Positions 27,101 through 42,000 of a DNA stretch of 64,000 nucleotides are shown one piece after another. The notes below the pieces were generated by a model. The model saw nothing but the letters and a program-made list of their open reading frames with translations. It did not search any database and was not told the DNA's origin. Source of the stretch: Maniola hyperantus (lineage: Eukaryota > Arthropoda > Insecta > Lepidoptera > Nymphalidae); the NCBI RefSeq assembly GCF_902806685.2, contig NC_048563.1, positions 3,191,098 to 3,255,097 on the forward strand, in the 5' to 3' direction. Both the position numbers and the translations under genes were made by a program. The first letter of the stretch is position 1; every line of letters begins with the position of its first letter.

Positions 27101-30100
27101 CATTTGTATGGGATTACGTACAGTACGCAGCCGAAAGTAATGTACATCAACCTTTAGAACGAGATAGCAAATTTGTAGAGTCCCTGTCGTTGAGACCGGC
27201 AAAACGTCATAAGGTATGAGTAACCGAGACAACGCTCTACATAACCGAAATGTCATTCTAAAGGCTGATGTACATTACTTTCGGCCGCGTACTGTAACGG
27301 AGAGAGACCTGTATTAACTTCTCTCCGTGGATAGAGTATAGAGATAGTCTTTAATAGGGTGTTACCTTAGGTTTGACTTCAGGTTTCTCCGTGACGACCA
27401 TTTTGGCCATCTTATCTGCCAGCTGCTTCTGTTGGTTCTCCATGGCCTGGCGCTTTTGTTGCGCCTGCGTCGTCAAGTTCGGTGGGAGGGTTTTGGGCAA
27501 GGCCTGGAAAAATAACAATGTTATTTAAGTCCTAACAAAGGATGACACTTGACCAGTTCTAGTATGCGACAGGTCAAGATGTCAATTTTTTTTTTAATTT
27601 GGTTACTCACAGGTGGCACGGGAGCTTGTGGCTGCGGGGGCAAACGCTCCACTGGGGACTCCGCCTCGCCCTGGAAATTATATGAATCTAATTACTAGCT
27701 AACCCAAGACTCTCCTATAAGTCCCGCAAATTGCTAATGCGCGTGGCCGCCATTTTAGTGACGACAGCATTAGACTGAACTTTCGAACTGATTGTATATT
27801 TTTATTTCGGCTGACGTCAAAATGACGTCATTACAATGTTAATAAGACAATTTGTGGGACTTATACCATTATTGCGATTACACCAATGAGCTCTACCAGT
27901 ACAAGTACACTGGACTCGCGTTCTTGTTTTTGAAGCAACTTGATTTTTAGCGGTTTTTGTTTGCGATTTGTTGGCTACTCAAAATGGTTAGCGCCCACTG
28001 AGATTTTTGCCATTTATATGGGACTGCGTAAACGAGAGCGCTATACAAACTTCTTTTCGCGGATAGGCGCTTATAGGCAAGTATTCAGTCAATACTTACA
28101 TTGGTAGTTTTGCATTTCTGTTTCTTCTTATTCAATATGGACCTCAGTCTTTCCCTGGTTTCGTTGAAGTTTCGCGGCACGGGAGTCGTCAGAGGTGGCT
28201 ACAAACAAATAAATCCAATTTATATGATCTCGTCATCATCATCATCATCAAATTAAGCTTGTATATCATGGTCGTCCGCAAAGTAACGGCTAATTGTACC
28301 CAACACTCTCATGGGGATTTGAGCTTTCTCTCTTCTGATTAGTCCGCGTTTGTGCTTTAGTACGTTTACTGTTTAGGTTCCGTACCTTGGCCGGTTTTTT
28401 TCATAGGTGATGTAAATGTGATGCAAATTAGTGTGTGTCACTCGGGGCCAAAACATTTTGATCTCGGGCTGTGTATATTGAATTCCTCGCTACGCTCTAA
28501 TTTAATAATATCACTTTGGCTCCTTGTAACAAAATATGTAACTACTAGATGATGCCCACGACTTCGTCTGCGTGGATTTAGGTTTTTAAAATCCCGTGGG
28601 AACTCTTTGATTTACCGGGATAAAAGGGCGCCTATGTCCTTCCCCGGGATGTAAACTAACTCTGTACCAAATATCTTCAAAATCGGTTAAACTGTTGGGC
28701 CGTGAAAAGATAGCAGACAGACAGGCAGACACACTTTCGCATTTATAATATTAGTATAGATTGTTTACTTACAGCATGTCCGAAAACGGTGCAATAGCAA
28801 CAGTTGCAAGGCTGGTCGGTGGCGCCCTCGCCCGAGCAAACTCCGCCGTGGGCCACTGGGAAATATTACACATACTTTATTTAACTGATCTATCAACGCA
28901 CAGCTCAAACTACTTGACGGATCGGGCTGAAATTTGGCATGCAGATTGCTATTATGGGGTTAGACATTCGCTAAGAAAGGATTTTTGAAAATTCAACCCC
29001 TAAGTGGGGGTAACATAGGGGTCAAAGATTTGTTTATAATATTTACTTAGGTATTTTAAGTCTACGGATTGGAGCCAGTTTAGCGGCCCAAATAACAAAA
29101 AAAAAAGTAACATTCAAAACTTACCCTTACACACATGTTGCTGATGATTGGCGTTCTCACACGGTTTGGGCGCCGGCTTTTGCTTGGGCGGCGGCTTTTT
29201 CACCTCTTTCTTCTTCTCTTCTAACCCATTTTTGGACTTATCATCGTAACACTGCTTTACTAAATCCCCCAAACACGGAGACGAGACGTCAGAGTCTTTA
29301 CACGAATCACAAACACAGTCATTGGTCCATTTGCAATTCGTTTTTGGAGTATCACAAACGTCACTTTCCGATTTGGTCTGTCCATTACGTGACATATTCC
29401 GAAATGCGACAGCGTTCAACGTCTGTTTTGCATTCCGTAACGCTTGCGCCGAATATTTAGCTAACAATTCCGGATTTTGAGACCCGATTACGGAAAGCGG
29501 AGTCTTGTCTTTGTTTTCCGGATCTGGTTCCGTTTCGTCCGTTTTAAGTTTCAACGTCTCTTCGATATCTTCGTCTAGTAATTTTGCGTCTATACTCGAA
29601 CATATTGATATCACGTGTTTTTTATATGTTTCCGGAACTTGAAGGCCTTGGGTTATGTACGATTTGATTGTATAAAAGCTGTCTAATAGAGACTTTTCGC
29701 CTTTAGACGTTAATATTGCTTCGCATTTGGCCAGTAGCGCGTCGTTTTTCGCTTTCTTATCGTCCTTTTCGTTATTTTGTGGTACTTCCGGTTCTACAGC
29801 CTCCTTTTTAGGTTTCGGAGGTTCCTGATTGGTCTTTTTTACTATTCTTACATTAGCTTTGCCTATGATTTTACTCAGACCTTTAGCAGCTAATATTTCA
29901 GCTTCGCTAGCCGTCTGACTTTGAACAACTTTTGGTGCGGGCGTCACTTTAACAAACGCTTCTTTCAATTTAACTTCTAGCTCTTCCAATCTGTATAACA
30001 TGACTAACCAATCGTCTCCAGTGAGACCTTTCTTAGGTAACGTTTCCATATATTGCCTATTCATTTCTCTTAGTCGATCTATGAAATACTCTCTCTTTCT

Positions 30101-33100
30101 CTCTTCTGTAAAAGTGGAAAAGTCAGGCACGTTGTCAATTTTTCTTACTTCTAACCCTGTCAATTCTTGTATAACATTGGTCGCTATTTCGGGATCCAAT
30201 AATATCCAGCCGGCCAATTGGGTAGATTCCGTACACCGTTTAATAACGTCCATGTATTTGAATTTGAGGCTTTTGACTGCAGATTTTTTATCATCAGATA
30301 GTTGCGATAGCTTCATTATGAGTAAATCTAACGTGTTTCCAGCAAACGTACTGAGTAATTTAGTTATCTGTTTTAAAGTTTCTTTAGAAGCAGGGCAACC
30401 TTCACTATCTGAATCTCTGCTGTCACTATTCTTTCTTAGTTCATCAATTTTCTCAATAATTTTATCACTTTCATTCGTACACTGTTTCGATGCTAGATCT
30501 TGAATGTAAGAATAGAATTTATCTAACATTGCCTCTATTTCATTATCTAATAATTCAATAGGTATCCCCTTAAATCTACTGGCGACGTAATGTTTCCACG
30601 AGTTGAATCTCGATTGAACTAGTTCTCTCAACTCGTCCATACTTAATGCATCCTTCACTGAATTATCAAAGAGAGTAGATGCTTTCGAATACATTTCGGA
30701 GTTAATACTATTACGCGGCAGAGAAAAAAACTCTTTTTCCTCTTCCAAACACTTAGCTAATTCGGGACTTTTAGTTTGCTTAACGTATTCAAAAACTTTG
30801 TTAATAACTACTTGAGCAGATATAGAAAATAGTAAGTCTTTGAAATCTTCCTTATTGTTTTTATTCTTCATTAAATTCTGCAGTTCCTTTTCATCTCTGA
30901 GGAGTTCCGACAAATCTTTGCCGTCAAATTCAAAGCTGGCTAGATCTGTATCGTTATTCTTAATCCTACGTGGTATTTTACGCTTGGCAGTGTTTTTAGT
31001 AACTTTAACGCTATCACGCTTAGATAATTTCAACTCGCGAATCTGTTTCAAAGTCTCGGGAGTTAGTTGCGCTTCGTTATTCACATCTGGCAAACTGTTC
31101 ATTATCGAAGCAAATTCTGGCAGTTCAAAACTAGTGTTCGCGAATTCGGATAGTTTAGTAGCTATTTCTGGCATGTTTGCTAACGTTTGAGGCATGTTTT
31201 CTACTAACTCCGAAAGTTTGTTTATAGCTATGGTCATATCAACCGGGTCGTCAGAGTCCATTTTCTCTAAAAACTCGGCCGAATTCTTATCTAAAGTCAT
31301 CATAACTTCGATGATTTGCTCTAAAGAGGGGGGTTCTATGATTTCTTCCTTGACTTTGTTATAAGAGTTGATTATGTTCTGACACTCTTCCATTGCTTTT
31401 TTAATTTTTAATCCGAACGTTACATACTTATACACGTCTCCGTCTTTATCATCGTTGTCGATCTCTTTGATTTCTATAGTACGTTTAAACTCACTGTTAT
31501 TTAACGGTGGGTTGACATCTGTTATTTGCGATTGGAAATCGACTACTTTGTCTTCCTTGTTAAAGATCTTGGTGACGGTTAGAATTCTGTGCGGATTTTG
31601 GATATATACGGGCATAGGTTCAGACGTCGTCGGCGACATTTCCTGCAGCGGCGGACTAACTGACTCAGGATATTTAACAGGTTCCGCTTCCAAATCTTTC
31701 ATATCTTCCTTTAGATCCGGGCTATTGAGAGCGAAATTCGCGAATTTAGCGAGACACTCCCGCATTTCTTTGCAAATATCATTCGTCTCTTTCTCCCCTA
31801 CTATAGTTTCGGTATCACTAAAAGGGAAATTTTCGGGCGGCAGGGGCTCATCATCGATTTCTTGGTACGGAGATTTTATATTAATATCGTTTTGTACGGG
31901 TGCCTTATGTCTTAGCATTTGGAGTATTTTATGAGGCTTGCTGATAGTTTGGGATATGTTCGCGGGTTTGAGTTTTCTTTTGGACGCGGTGGATATTTTA
32001 GTATTTTTGGGACTGGCGGTGCGGCGTTTGCGTCGAGGTAGATCTTCTATTAGCGTAACGTTGCTCTCTGGAAGACTGTACAGGAATTTTTACATTTAGT
32101 GAATTTCCACATGATTCAATTTTCCCGCATAATTTTGTGACATATGAAAATTGAGTGCGTGCGCACTATATTCGTACTATTTCCATATGTTACAGAATCT
32201 TCGGGGAAATTTCGCACAGTGCGGGTAGGGTAAGCCCTAAGGTCAATTATCAAACGCCAAATAATCTGAGGAATTTTTCAGTTTTTAAACAGGATATTTG
32301 TCATTCTTCAGTTACTATGTTCTTTATCGATTGAAAATTTTACAGTTTCGACCATAAAATATTTTTAAAAATATCAGTTTCAACAATATTATCAGTATCC
32401 TTATTTTAATGCAAAAGTGTGTTTATTTGTTGGTTTATTGGTTTGTCCTTCAATCACGTCGCAACGGATCGACGTGATTTTTGCATCGGTATAGTTAAAG
32501 GCCTGGAGTGACATAAGCTACTTTTGATCCCGGAAAATCAAAGAGTTCCCATGGGATTTTCAAAACCTGAATCCACGCGTACGAAGTCGCGGGCATCAGC
32601 TAGTTCTTAATATACAAGAATATTCAAGGACCCTGAAATTGAATTTCAAGGGGTTTCTTGGATGACAAACAAAATCTCACCTTCTGTAAGTAGGACAAAA
32701 GTGAAATTACCTTTCCCTCTCCTGTCGCAGTTGGTCCTCGAGCCACATCCTGAGTCGATGGTAGTACAGCTGCTGATCCCTCATGTGCATCACTTTACGT
32801 CGGACCTGTGGGCAAGCAGCTTTACTTTTATATGAGAGGGGTAGGGGTACATACCACGATTAATTTGATGGTTTTCATTTGTCGATATTTGGACTCAGTA
32901 GCATGAGGCGTGGTGGATTTAAAAAAAAATAAGAATTTTAGACATGTTTAACATGACTAATATTCCCCTTTACCCTCCAACTAAGGATAAGACTTGTGCT
33001 AGGAGTAGGCACGACAATAGTGCAACGGGTGGGCTTTGAACTGGCGACCTTTCGAATTTCAGGCCTCTCCTTTAACTGTTGAGCTGTTGAGGATATAATT

Positions 33101-34818
33101 ACTTGTTGTACAGCATAAACTCAGTTTTACATACCTCTTTGAATCGCTGCAGATGATACTCGGGGCATAACGGGCGGCAGGGAGTGTGCGCGGGCGCGGG
33201 GGGCGGCGAGCCGGGCGGGGGAGGTGCGGGGGCTCGCCCTCCCACCAACTGCGTACACACCTGTGAGGAAAACGATCTATATTTTCTAATAGAAAGGTAT
33301 AGGATATCGAAAGGGCTTTAAAAAATCGGTCAAGTGCGAGTCGGACTCGCACACGAAGGGTTCCTGACCATTGTATAAGAAATAAAAAAATAACTTTTTG
33401 AATTTTCATGGCAACCATTTTGAAATTTTTATTATTAACTGTTGTTATAGCGGCAATAGAAATACACAATTATGGTTCACGAGATACAGCCTGCTGAGAG
33501 ACAGACGGACGGACGGACGGACGGACGGACGGACGGGCAGTGGACTAAGTTTTAAGGTCCCGTTGGCACCCTAAAAAGATCATTTCAATGTAGAAGAAGG
33601 AAGTTTCCTTAGTTATACTACGCGACAGGTCGAGATGCACCGCGCTAACTCGGTGCTGGATAGCATGGACGCACAACAGACGGAAACGTTTAAGTGCGGA
33701 AACCAGCCCAGAGCGAAGAAGAAGAAGAAGCATGGGTGACAGGCGTCCCCCGCCTCATAGCCCGATTGCCACCTCGACCTGTCGCGTACAATACATACCG
33801 TGGAGAGTCGTTTCTGCTTCCGGTAGAGTTGCAACTGTCGCCGATGCACATCGGGCAGGCGTCGGTACATCGCCATTAACTTGCGGTCTACCTCTGACAG
33901 GCCGACGTGAACGCGTTTCCTGTGCAACAATAAAATAAAAAAATAACTTAATCCCCCAGAACCCAGAACTCAGATAAAAAAACTTAAAACACTGGAACTT
34001 ATTTTTCAGACTACTTTTTGTTCCGCCAAATTCCTTCACATACCCAACCACCCCACTGCTGAGGCCAGGAGCAGTTCTGATGCCGAGTCCAAGGATGATG
34101 AGGTCGAGAGACTGAAGGAAACTGTGCCAGAATTCTATCTGGCTTACTCAAACCACTTACCACTGAAGATTAACTGTCATCTTCTGAGGATTTACCAGAA
34201 ATCAACTTCCTCCATTCATCCAGATCACACCACCACAATTCCACTGACCTGGCCTCATGATCAGTCCACTGGTCACAGTGCTGCAGCACCCTGTCCATCA
34301 GCCGCTCAATGGATGCTATGGACTTCATCAGCTGGCGCACAGTCCTGCACAACTGGCCACCTCCTTCCCCCGAGGATCCACCAGACTCGACAGCCGCTGC
34401 TGCAGCCAGGAGCAGTTCTGATGCCGAGTCCAAGGACGATGAGGTGGAGAGGCCGAGGGAAGCAGTGCCAGAGTTTTCATCGGAGTCAGATACTGAAATG
34501 AACGCGATGATGAGAGAACCATTCTTTGTTTAATAAGCAGTGATAGCCTAGTGGTTAGGACGTCCGCCTTCTAATCGGAGGTTGGGGGTTCGCACCTCTA
34601 ACTTTTCGGAATTATGTGCATTTTAAGTAAATAAATATCACTTGCTTTAATGGTGAAGGAAAACATCGTGAGGAAACCTGCATGCCTGAGAGTTCTCCAT
34701 AATGTTCTCAAAGGTATGTGAAGACTACCAATCTACACATGGCCAGCGTGGCCATGGCCTACCCTTCTCACTCTGAGAGGAGACCCGTGCTCTGTAGTGA
34801 GCCGGCGATGGATTGACC

Positions 34819-34853
<35 letters not shown>

Positions 34854-35969
34854 ACTTTGTTTGCTGATTGGCTTGTACATAAATCTCTGAAAAAAATGAC
34901 GGTATCAGGGGTATTAGAGAGTTTATACCACCATGCCACTACTACTATCCCTACCCATATTATAAATGCGAAAGTCTGTTTGTTTGTTGGTTTGTCCTCC
35001 AATTCATTCTACCGCATTCGATGCCCTGTAGTCATCCAGCTACTCGATTGCGGTAGAATGACAGCTACAATGACACGATAGCAATCACCTCTGATTGGTT
35101 GACGCTCGCTCACTATTGGCTACAATTCATTGTCGCAACAAGAATAGCACAAATTCAGCCAATCACAACAATTGAGATTGTTATAATGATTGATGCAGGT
35201 TTTACGAAATCGCCCTTAGGGGTTGAATTTTCAAAAATCATTTCATAGCATGTCTACGTCATAATAGCTATCTGCATGCCCAATTTCAGCCCGATCCGAC
35301 CATTAGTCTGAGCTGTGCGTTGATAGATCAGTCAGTCAGTCAGTCAGTCACCTTTTCGTTTTATATATTTAGATGATAAAAGAAATGTTAAAGAACTCAC
35401 GGTCGTCTAGGTCGGCGGTGATGTTAGAGTCGCTGAGGTCTGCTGTAGAGTTTGACTTCTTAAGAGACGATCTATACTCTAAGTTGTCCGGGGGTCTGAA
35501 AACAAAATATTATAAGTTTTTTGACCTATTGACTTAACCAATATTTTATTAGCTTGAAAATCAGGATGTTTCGATTGTTAAACCAAACCTTTATATAACA
35601 TTAAATGTTCAAGTGATGAAATATGGATCCGAGACATGGCCACTAACTATGGGCCTCATAAGAAAGCTCAAAGTCACGCGATAGAGAGCTATGCTTGGAG
35701 TTTCTCTACATAATAACAAATCAGGAGATCTCAGGTACCACAGTAAACGACATAGCTCGCAAGTGGCAATGGGCATGGCACATAGTTCGAAAAACCGATA
35801 GACGTCGGGGTCCCGAGGTGCTGTAATGGCGACTTCGCACCCGAAAGCGCTACGTTGAAAGACCACTAGGTGTCTGAGGGAGCCACTGGATGGCAGCGGC
35901 GCGAGACCGTGGCGTGTGAAAGTCTCTACAAAAGACCTATGTCCGGCAGTGTACGTCTATCGGTTAACA

Positions 35970-36001
<32 letters not shown>

Positions 36002-39000
36002 AAGTAAATTTTTGGGAAAAACTCACTTGGCGCCCGTCCCGTCCCCTTGCTGCAACTCTCTTCCAGAATTGTCCAGCTTCATTTCTATCGATGGCTGAAA
36101 CAACGTCATGAAACTTAACTATTTACGGGTAGCTAGTATTACATATTATGAAAAGGCTTTTCATATGACTTTTTCACATGCTACTTGTGAAATCTCAAGT
36201 GAGCACCTTCATATAAATTTGTCTATATAATAAAATAAATAAATAAATAAAATATCCTTTATTCTCTGATACAATAATTATACATCTTATATTACTAACT
36301 AACCATATTACTAATTTCTTATTTCCTATTATTTAATTATCCTATCCTATATAATTTATTCAAAAAATTGGTAACACAAGCAATTTACAGATCAGGTTGT
36401 CCTCTTTGGACATAGGCCTCCTCTAGACTTCTCCATTTTTTCCTATCTAACGCCAATCTGCGCCAACCCTTTGGCAGGTCATCCTCCCATCTCCTCTGTG
36501 GCCGTCCTCTCGCTCTCTTCCCATCTCTAGGGTACCAGTAAGTGACCTCTTTGGTCCATTTATCCCTTGGAGATCTGATCACATGGCCCGCCCAACGCCA
36601 TTTAAGTTTCTTGATTCTTTTTGAAACATCTGTCACACCTGTGATCTTTCTATATAGTTAATTTTTTAATTTATAGTTAATTTGTCTATATAGTCCGTAC
36701 AAAATGCCACCTCACGCACCATTTTAACTGTATGGGTCAACTGTCATGTCAAAAGTAGGGTTCACCTGTAAAATGAGGACTAAAATCGTACTAATGATTT
36801 TAAGCTTATTTCGTGGTTTAACGACATATGTAATGTACATATATAACGGGTATATACCACGATTAATTTTTGTTTTTATTTGTCGATATTTCAACCCAAT
36901 TGCACGGGTCGTGGTCACGACGGGACTGCGGTGCTGCGAGAGATAAAGTTCGAGCTGTCAAGGGCAGTAGCGAACTACCCTCTTTCTTGTTCTTCTCGCT
37001 GCAACTTCACGAGCTGTCCGGCAAAATACACTCACGACGTCACTATTAACTTTAGATGTCGAAAAATTAATCGTGGTATGTACCCGTTATATACATTAAA
37101 ATAAAATCGTACTTTTGACAAGGAATACATAAAAAGCCACGCAGACTCCTCCTTATTTTGATATACATCTTACCTTCTCGGCGTCCGCTTTGGTGCCATT
37201 GAACTCGTTGACTGCTTGCATCATGCCGAAGAAGGAGATCCTGGAAGCAACACTAACTTTCATCATCCGATATCGTTCCGTTACGGCGATTACACACTAC
37301 ATTTCCGTCATCCGAGTTCTATCCGTCATCCGTGAGAATACCAGCGGATATCTACGGCATACGTCATAAGCTCCCATACAAAACAAAAAGGAACGTATTT
37401 TCTCGGAGTCAGATCAGATGAGTGCGTAACCGCGGTTATCCGCGAGAATATCTCGTTATCTCGAGTTACCTCAATAACTGCTTTCTCTGTTGAGCGCAGA
37501 GAGTTCTGGGCGTGAGACAGTCGCAGCGGTGCTTGTAGCCCGACCATGCACTCACTGGGAAACAAACAAAATATTATGGTTAAATTAAAATAAAACCTCA
37601 GCTATTGTGTGTACCGAAATCAAATAGAACCTACGCCCAAAATTCCATAATTTTACGCCTGGCGCGAACCTACAATAAAATTTACTCAGACTTCGACCTT
37701 TTTCACCTGTCCAAAATGCAATTAAAAAAGGAAATAATTAAACTGCATCGGAAAAATAATAATATGTAACTGATAATAATTATACTAGTATCTATAATAG
37801 TACATAAATCCGCATAATATCATAACCCACAAGCACGCACTCACGCATACTCTCTCTCCCACACACAAACACACACCCACACACACACACATACACTCAC
37901 ACATACACACACACATACATATGTTGTGAATCACCTACTAGGTATTTTCACTAGTTAATTGACTTTTATATTTTCATATTATTATATTATTGTAAAGCTT
38001 GTTTAAATTATCAAACGTACTGTTATAAATTTATATTTAATATCTATTTAAGTAATCTGTAAAAAATTGTAATCCTATTTGGCCTTATTGTAAAATTATA
38101 TTGTATAAATCGCTGTTGATTGCAAAAAACAAATAAAATAAAAATAAAATAAGCCGTGATAGCATAATGGTTAAAATGGTGGTGCGCCTTCTATTCATGA
38201 GGTCAGAGGTTCGATGCCGGACACGCACGTCTTAGAAAGGGAAAAACATCTAGCTAAATTAATAGAGCCAAAAATCGATATTAGCCAATAGCCGACTAAT
38301 TATCATTTGGGGAAACATTGTGAGGAAACTACTGGCATGCCTGAGAGTTCTGTATGTTCTCAAAGGTGTGTGAAGTCTGCCAATCCGCACTTGGTCAGTG
38401 TGGCGGACTATGGCCTAATCCTTCTCATTCTGAGAAATATCCAAATATAAAATAATGGCTTGAAAAGCTTGAACATACTTAAGGTTCTAAGATGACGTAC
38501 GGAAATCTGCGCGAGCGAAACGAGCTGGATTTTTTTTGATGATGCAGACTACAATTGCGCGCGCTTGCCTAGAAGATGACTATTTATTCTTAACTTGAAG
38601 GTACCCACTACCTATAGTAAAATTGGAGGGGAAAAACAGATGATGGATGCTTATAACCTTTGCATTTTTTTATACGTTTTCTAAGCGTGTACTCACGATC
38701 GTGAGGCGCAGTTCTGGCAGCCATGTGAGCTAGCCGCTCACTAGTGGAGCGTCGCTGGTGAGGCGCCAGGCAACGCGCTAGGCGCGACCGAACCGCTTCG
38801 CCCCACGCTGCCTCGCTTTCCGTCGGAACGCTCGCGCCGCTGCCTGGTACCATCTCCACCTGATGGTATAACGCGTAAAATTTAACTCCTCACGCGCCAT
38901 TTTAACTTTATGTGTCAAATTTCATGTCAAAAGTACAACTTTAGTCCTCATTTCAAATCAAATCAAATAGTTTATTCAAAATAGGTAATAAATTACACTT

Positions 39001-42000
39001 TTTGATTGTCGGTTGTTGGATTTGTAAGGTATAGTGCTGATAATTTTTACGCGAACTTAAAACTAAAGCTACGAGGGTTCCAAACGCGCTGAGGTTTGAG
39101 AAGAGCCCACAACAAACTCACCCGGGTATTTTTTACTATCATCACTTTACAAAATCACTTAAACTTATTACAAACTATCATAAAGCTGTTAAGCAACTCA
39201 TTCCAAAACTTTCTTAAAATCCTTTACATTGTAATAGGGTTTATCAATAAGTTTACGTTTTATGAAAACTTTGAACTTGATGAGAGACATCTCCAACATA
39301 TTGTGTTCTGTTTTTTTTTTTCAAAGGGGAACCGTACTTTTGACATGACAGTTGACCCATAGAGTTAAAATGGAGCAGGCGTCATTTTGTATGGACTATA
39401 ATATAGACAATTTTTTATAAAGGCGAGAGATTTTGCGATTTCACAGGTAGCAATACTAACCTTAAACGTAATAGTAGAAGCAGTCTTGAAGTTCTCTATT
39501 AACTTGCAAAACCTCTCCATAGCATACCTGCAAAAATTATATAAAATGTACATCCACATTGAGGTATCGAAGGTCGATATCGAAGTAACAATGGTAGTTA
39601 TCGAGGTAACGAAGGTCAATGGCCTCTTAAGAACAAACTGTGTACCTTCATCAGTATTAATGTCGTTAGGTATACCAAAACTCACATTTTCTCAAACGAC
39701 CGCTCATAAGCGCGACAGAGACAGATGCCGTTAACGATCTCATTTGTTGTCTCGTTCTCGCGCGATAGTCTGCTAAGGTGCTCGTGGATTATAGACGCTC
39801 CTGGAAAAATGATCGATTTTATGGATACACTAGCTTATGCTCGCGACTTCGTCTGCGTAGACTACACACATTTAAAACCCCCTATTTCACCCCTTAGAGG
39901 TTGAATTTTGAAAAATCCTTTCTTAGCGGATGCTTACGTCATAATAGCTATTTGCATGCCAAATTTCAGCTCGATCCGTGCAGTAGTTTAGAGCTGTGCG
40001 TTGATAGATCAGTCAGTCATCTTTTCATTTTATAAATTTAAGATATTATTTTTATTACTTCGAGAAACATGTAACTTATATATGTGTGAATTTTTAACCA
40101 AACAAATAGACGTTTCTGACGGAACTGTAAATGAGGGCGATCACAATAGATTGGCAACGTTCAACGTGACACAGGGTCTGGAAAACCCCTGTACAGCCGC
40201 CAACGTCGAGAAGAAGATTTCCAACGCCAATGTTTTCCAGTAGAGATGTTTGAATGTTTGCGTTTTCTTACCATCTTCGCAAACTTTGAGACGTTGCAAG
40301 CTGGGCAGATCCCAGTCGTTGGGTCGAATTTCCTCTCCGGGCACTAAATGGAGAGCTTGTACTATTTTCGCACCGATGGAGGCTGTGTTGCCACCTGTGA
40401 AAATTAAATTATATAAATACATAAACCTCTATTCCCCATTTCTTTAATTACAAAATACAATATGTAATTACTTGTGTATAGTCAACCATAATCTTGCAAT
40501 GCGTTGTTGTTGTAAGCTACAATGTACAACAAGAATCGCACAAATTCAGCCAATCACAACAATTGAGATAGTAATAATGATTGATGCTGGTTTTACGAAA
40601 TCGCCCTACAGATCTGTCGTCGTCGTCGCGCCACGTCATCACACCCCTCCCGCAGGAACTTCGTCAGTAAGGCAGTGGTCCGACCGCCGACGATGGACGA
40701 GAAACGAGTAGAACTAGAAAGTATAAACGAGTTGGCGATCAGCGGGAAGCGAGTGTGTAGTTTCGATAGTTTTGTCGCCGGGCTATAAGCGAGTGTGCAA
40801 GTGCGATGAGCAATTACTCGCGCCATTCGCCCGCGGTTGCTCAGTCCTGTGCAAACCTGCGCGCGCGTTACACGTGCTCAAGCGAGCGAGCATCGCTGAA
40901 CGAGTATTGCTGAGCGAGTTTAGTTTTGAAAGCTCGTCGCTTAGCGACAAAACTAGTAAAGCCAGTCATCGCCGGCAGTGTAAACAGTCAGAGAGCAACT
41001 TTTGATATATGCATCTCTATCGTTTACACGGAATGAACATTTATTGTGCGTTTCTTGAGAGAGAAAATCGCCAATAGTTAGTCGTTTTCTCGCCGGCGCG
41101 GCGGTCGGACCACTGCCTTATGCGTTATGCCCGTACCATGAGCCAAGTCCACGATCAGAGCGGCCAGGAATCTGTGCAGAGCTGAGGAGTTGTTGGCTAG
41201 CGATAGACACAAGCGGCAGTGGCAGCCGAAGCGGGCGCGGTACGACCACTCCGACTTGACCATTACCGTGCTCCTGCAGAAAAACAACAAAAATTAAAAA
41301 AAAAACGCTAAAGGTAAGATCTATAGCGCGCACTCTGACTTTGGTCCGATTTAAGACAGAGTTAAAATGAGACAGAGCTATATCTTTCGCATAAATCTGT
41401 CTCGTATTAACTCAATCTTAAGTCTGAGCAAAGTCAAAGTGCGTCTTAGTGTGAGATCTATAGAGCGCACTCTGATATAGCTTATACTTAGATAGAGTTA
41501 AAAAGAGACAGAGCTATATCTCTCACATAAATATGTCTCGTTTTAACTCAATCTTAAGTCTGAGCAAAGTCAAAGTGTGCCTTAGACCCACTTGCACCAG
41601 GTCAGTTTCATGTTTTAGAAGTAGTGGTCGCGTGTTTTAGGAGTAGTAGTCGAGTTAGTGCTGTTTAACTTTATCTTGGAAACCAAAAAATTTAGGATAA
41701 GGGATGATTTATGCTAGACCGTGCCAGACCCGAGCCGTGCCACGTCCGAGGCCCAAATTAGGAATTTGTATGAGGTCACATCAGACCGTGCCGTGTCAGA
41801 GTCATCCGAGCCACGTCCGTGTTACGTTTCAAAATTGTAAACCGTGGATCGTCCGCGCCTCTGACGTGGCACGGCTCAGGCCCGGCACGGTCTAGAATAA
41901 TTCATCCCTTATGCTAACACGTGGCGGACACGAGCCGCATAGCATAAATCATCCCTAAACTTGTAATTAAAGAAGTTCTAATACAAAATCTGTCATAACA

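Noticed and set aside
29999..31934. Plus-strand ORFs over exon 21
   Set aside because: Antisense shadows; the minus frame is continuous with flanking exons by phase.
34163..34492. Exon 17 as the last exon of a separate gene
   Set aside because: An internal donor joins it in frame to exon 18, so one long gene is simpler; kept only as an alternative end.
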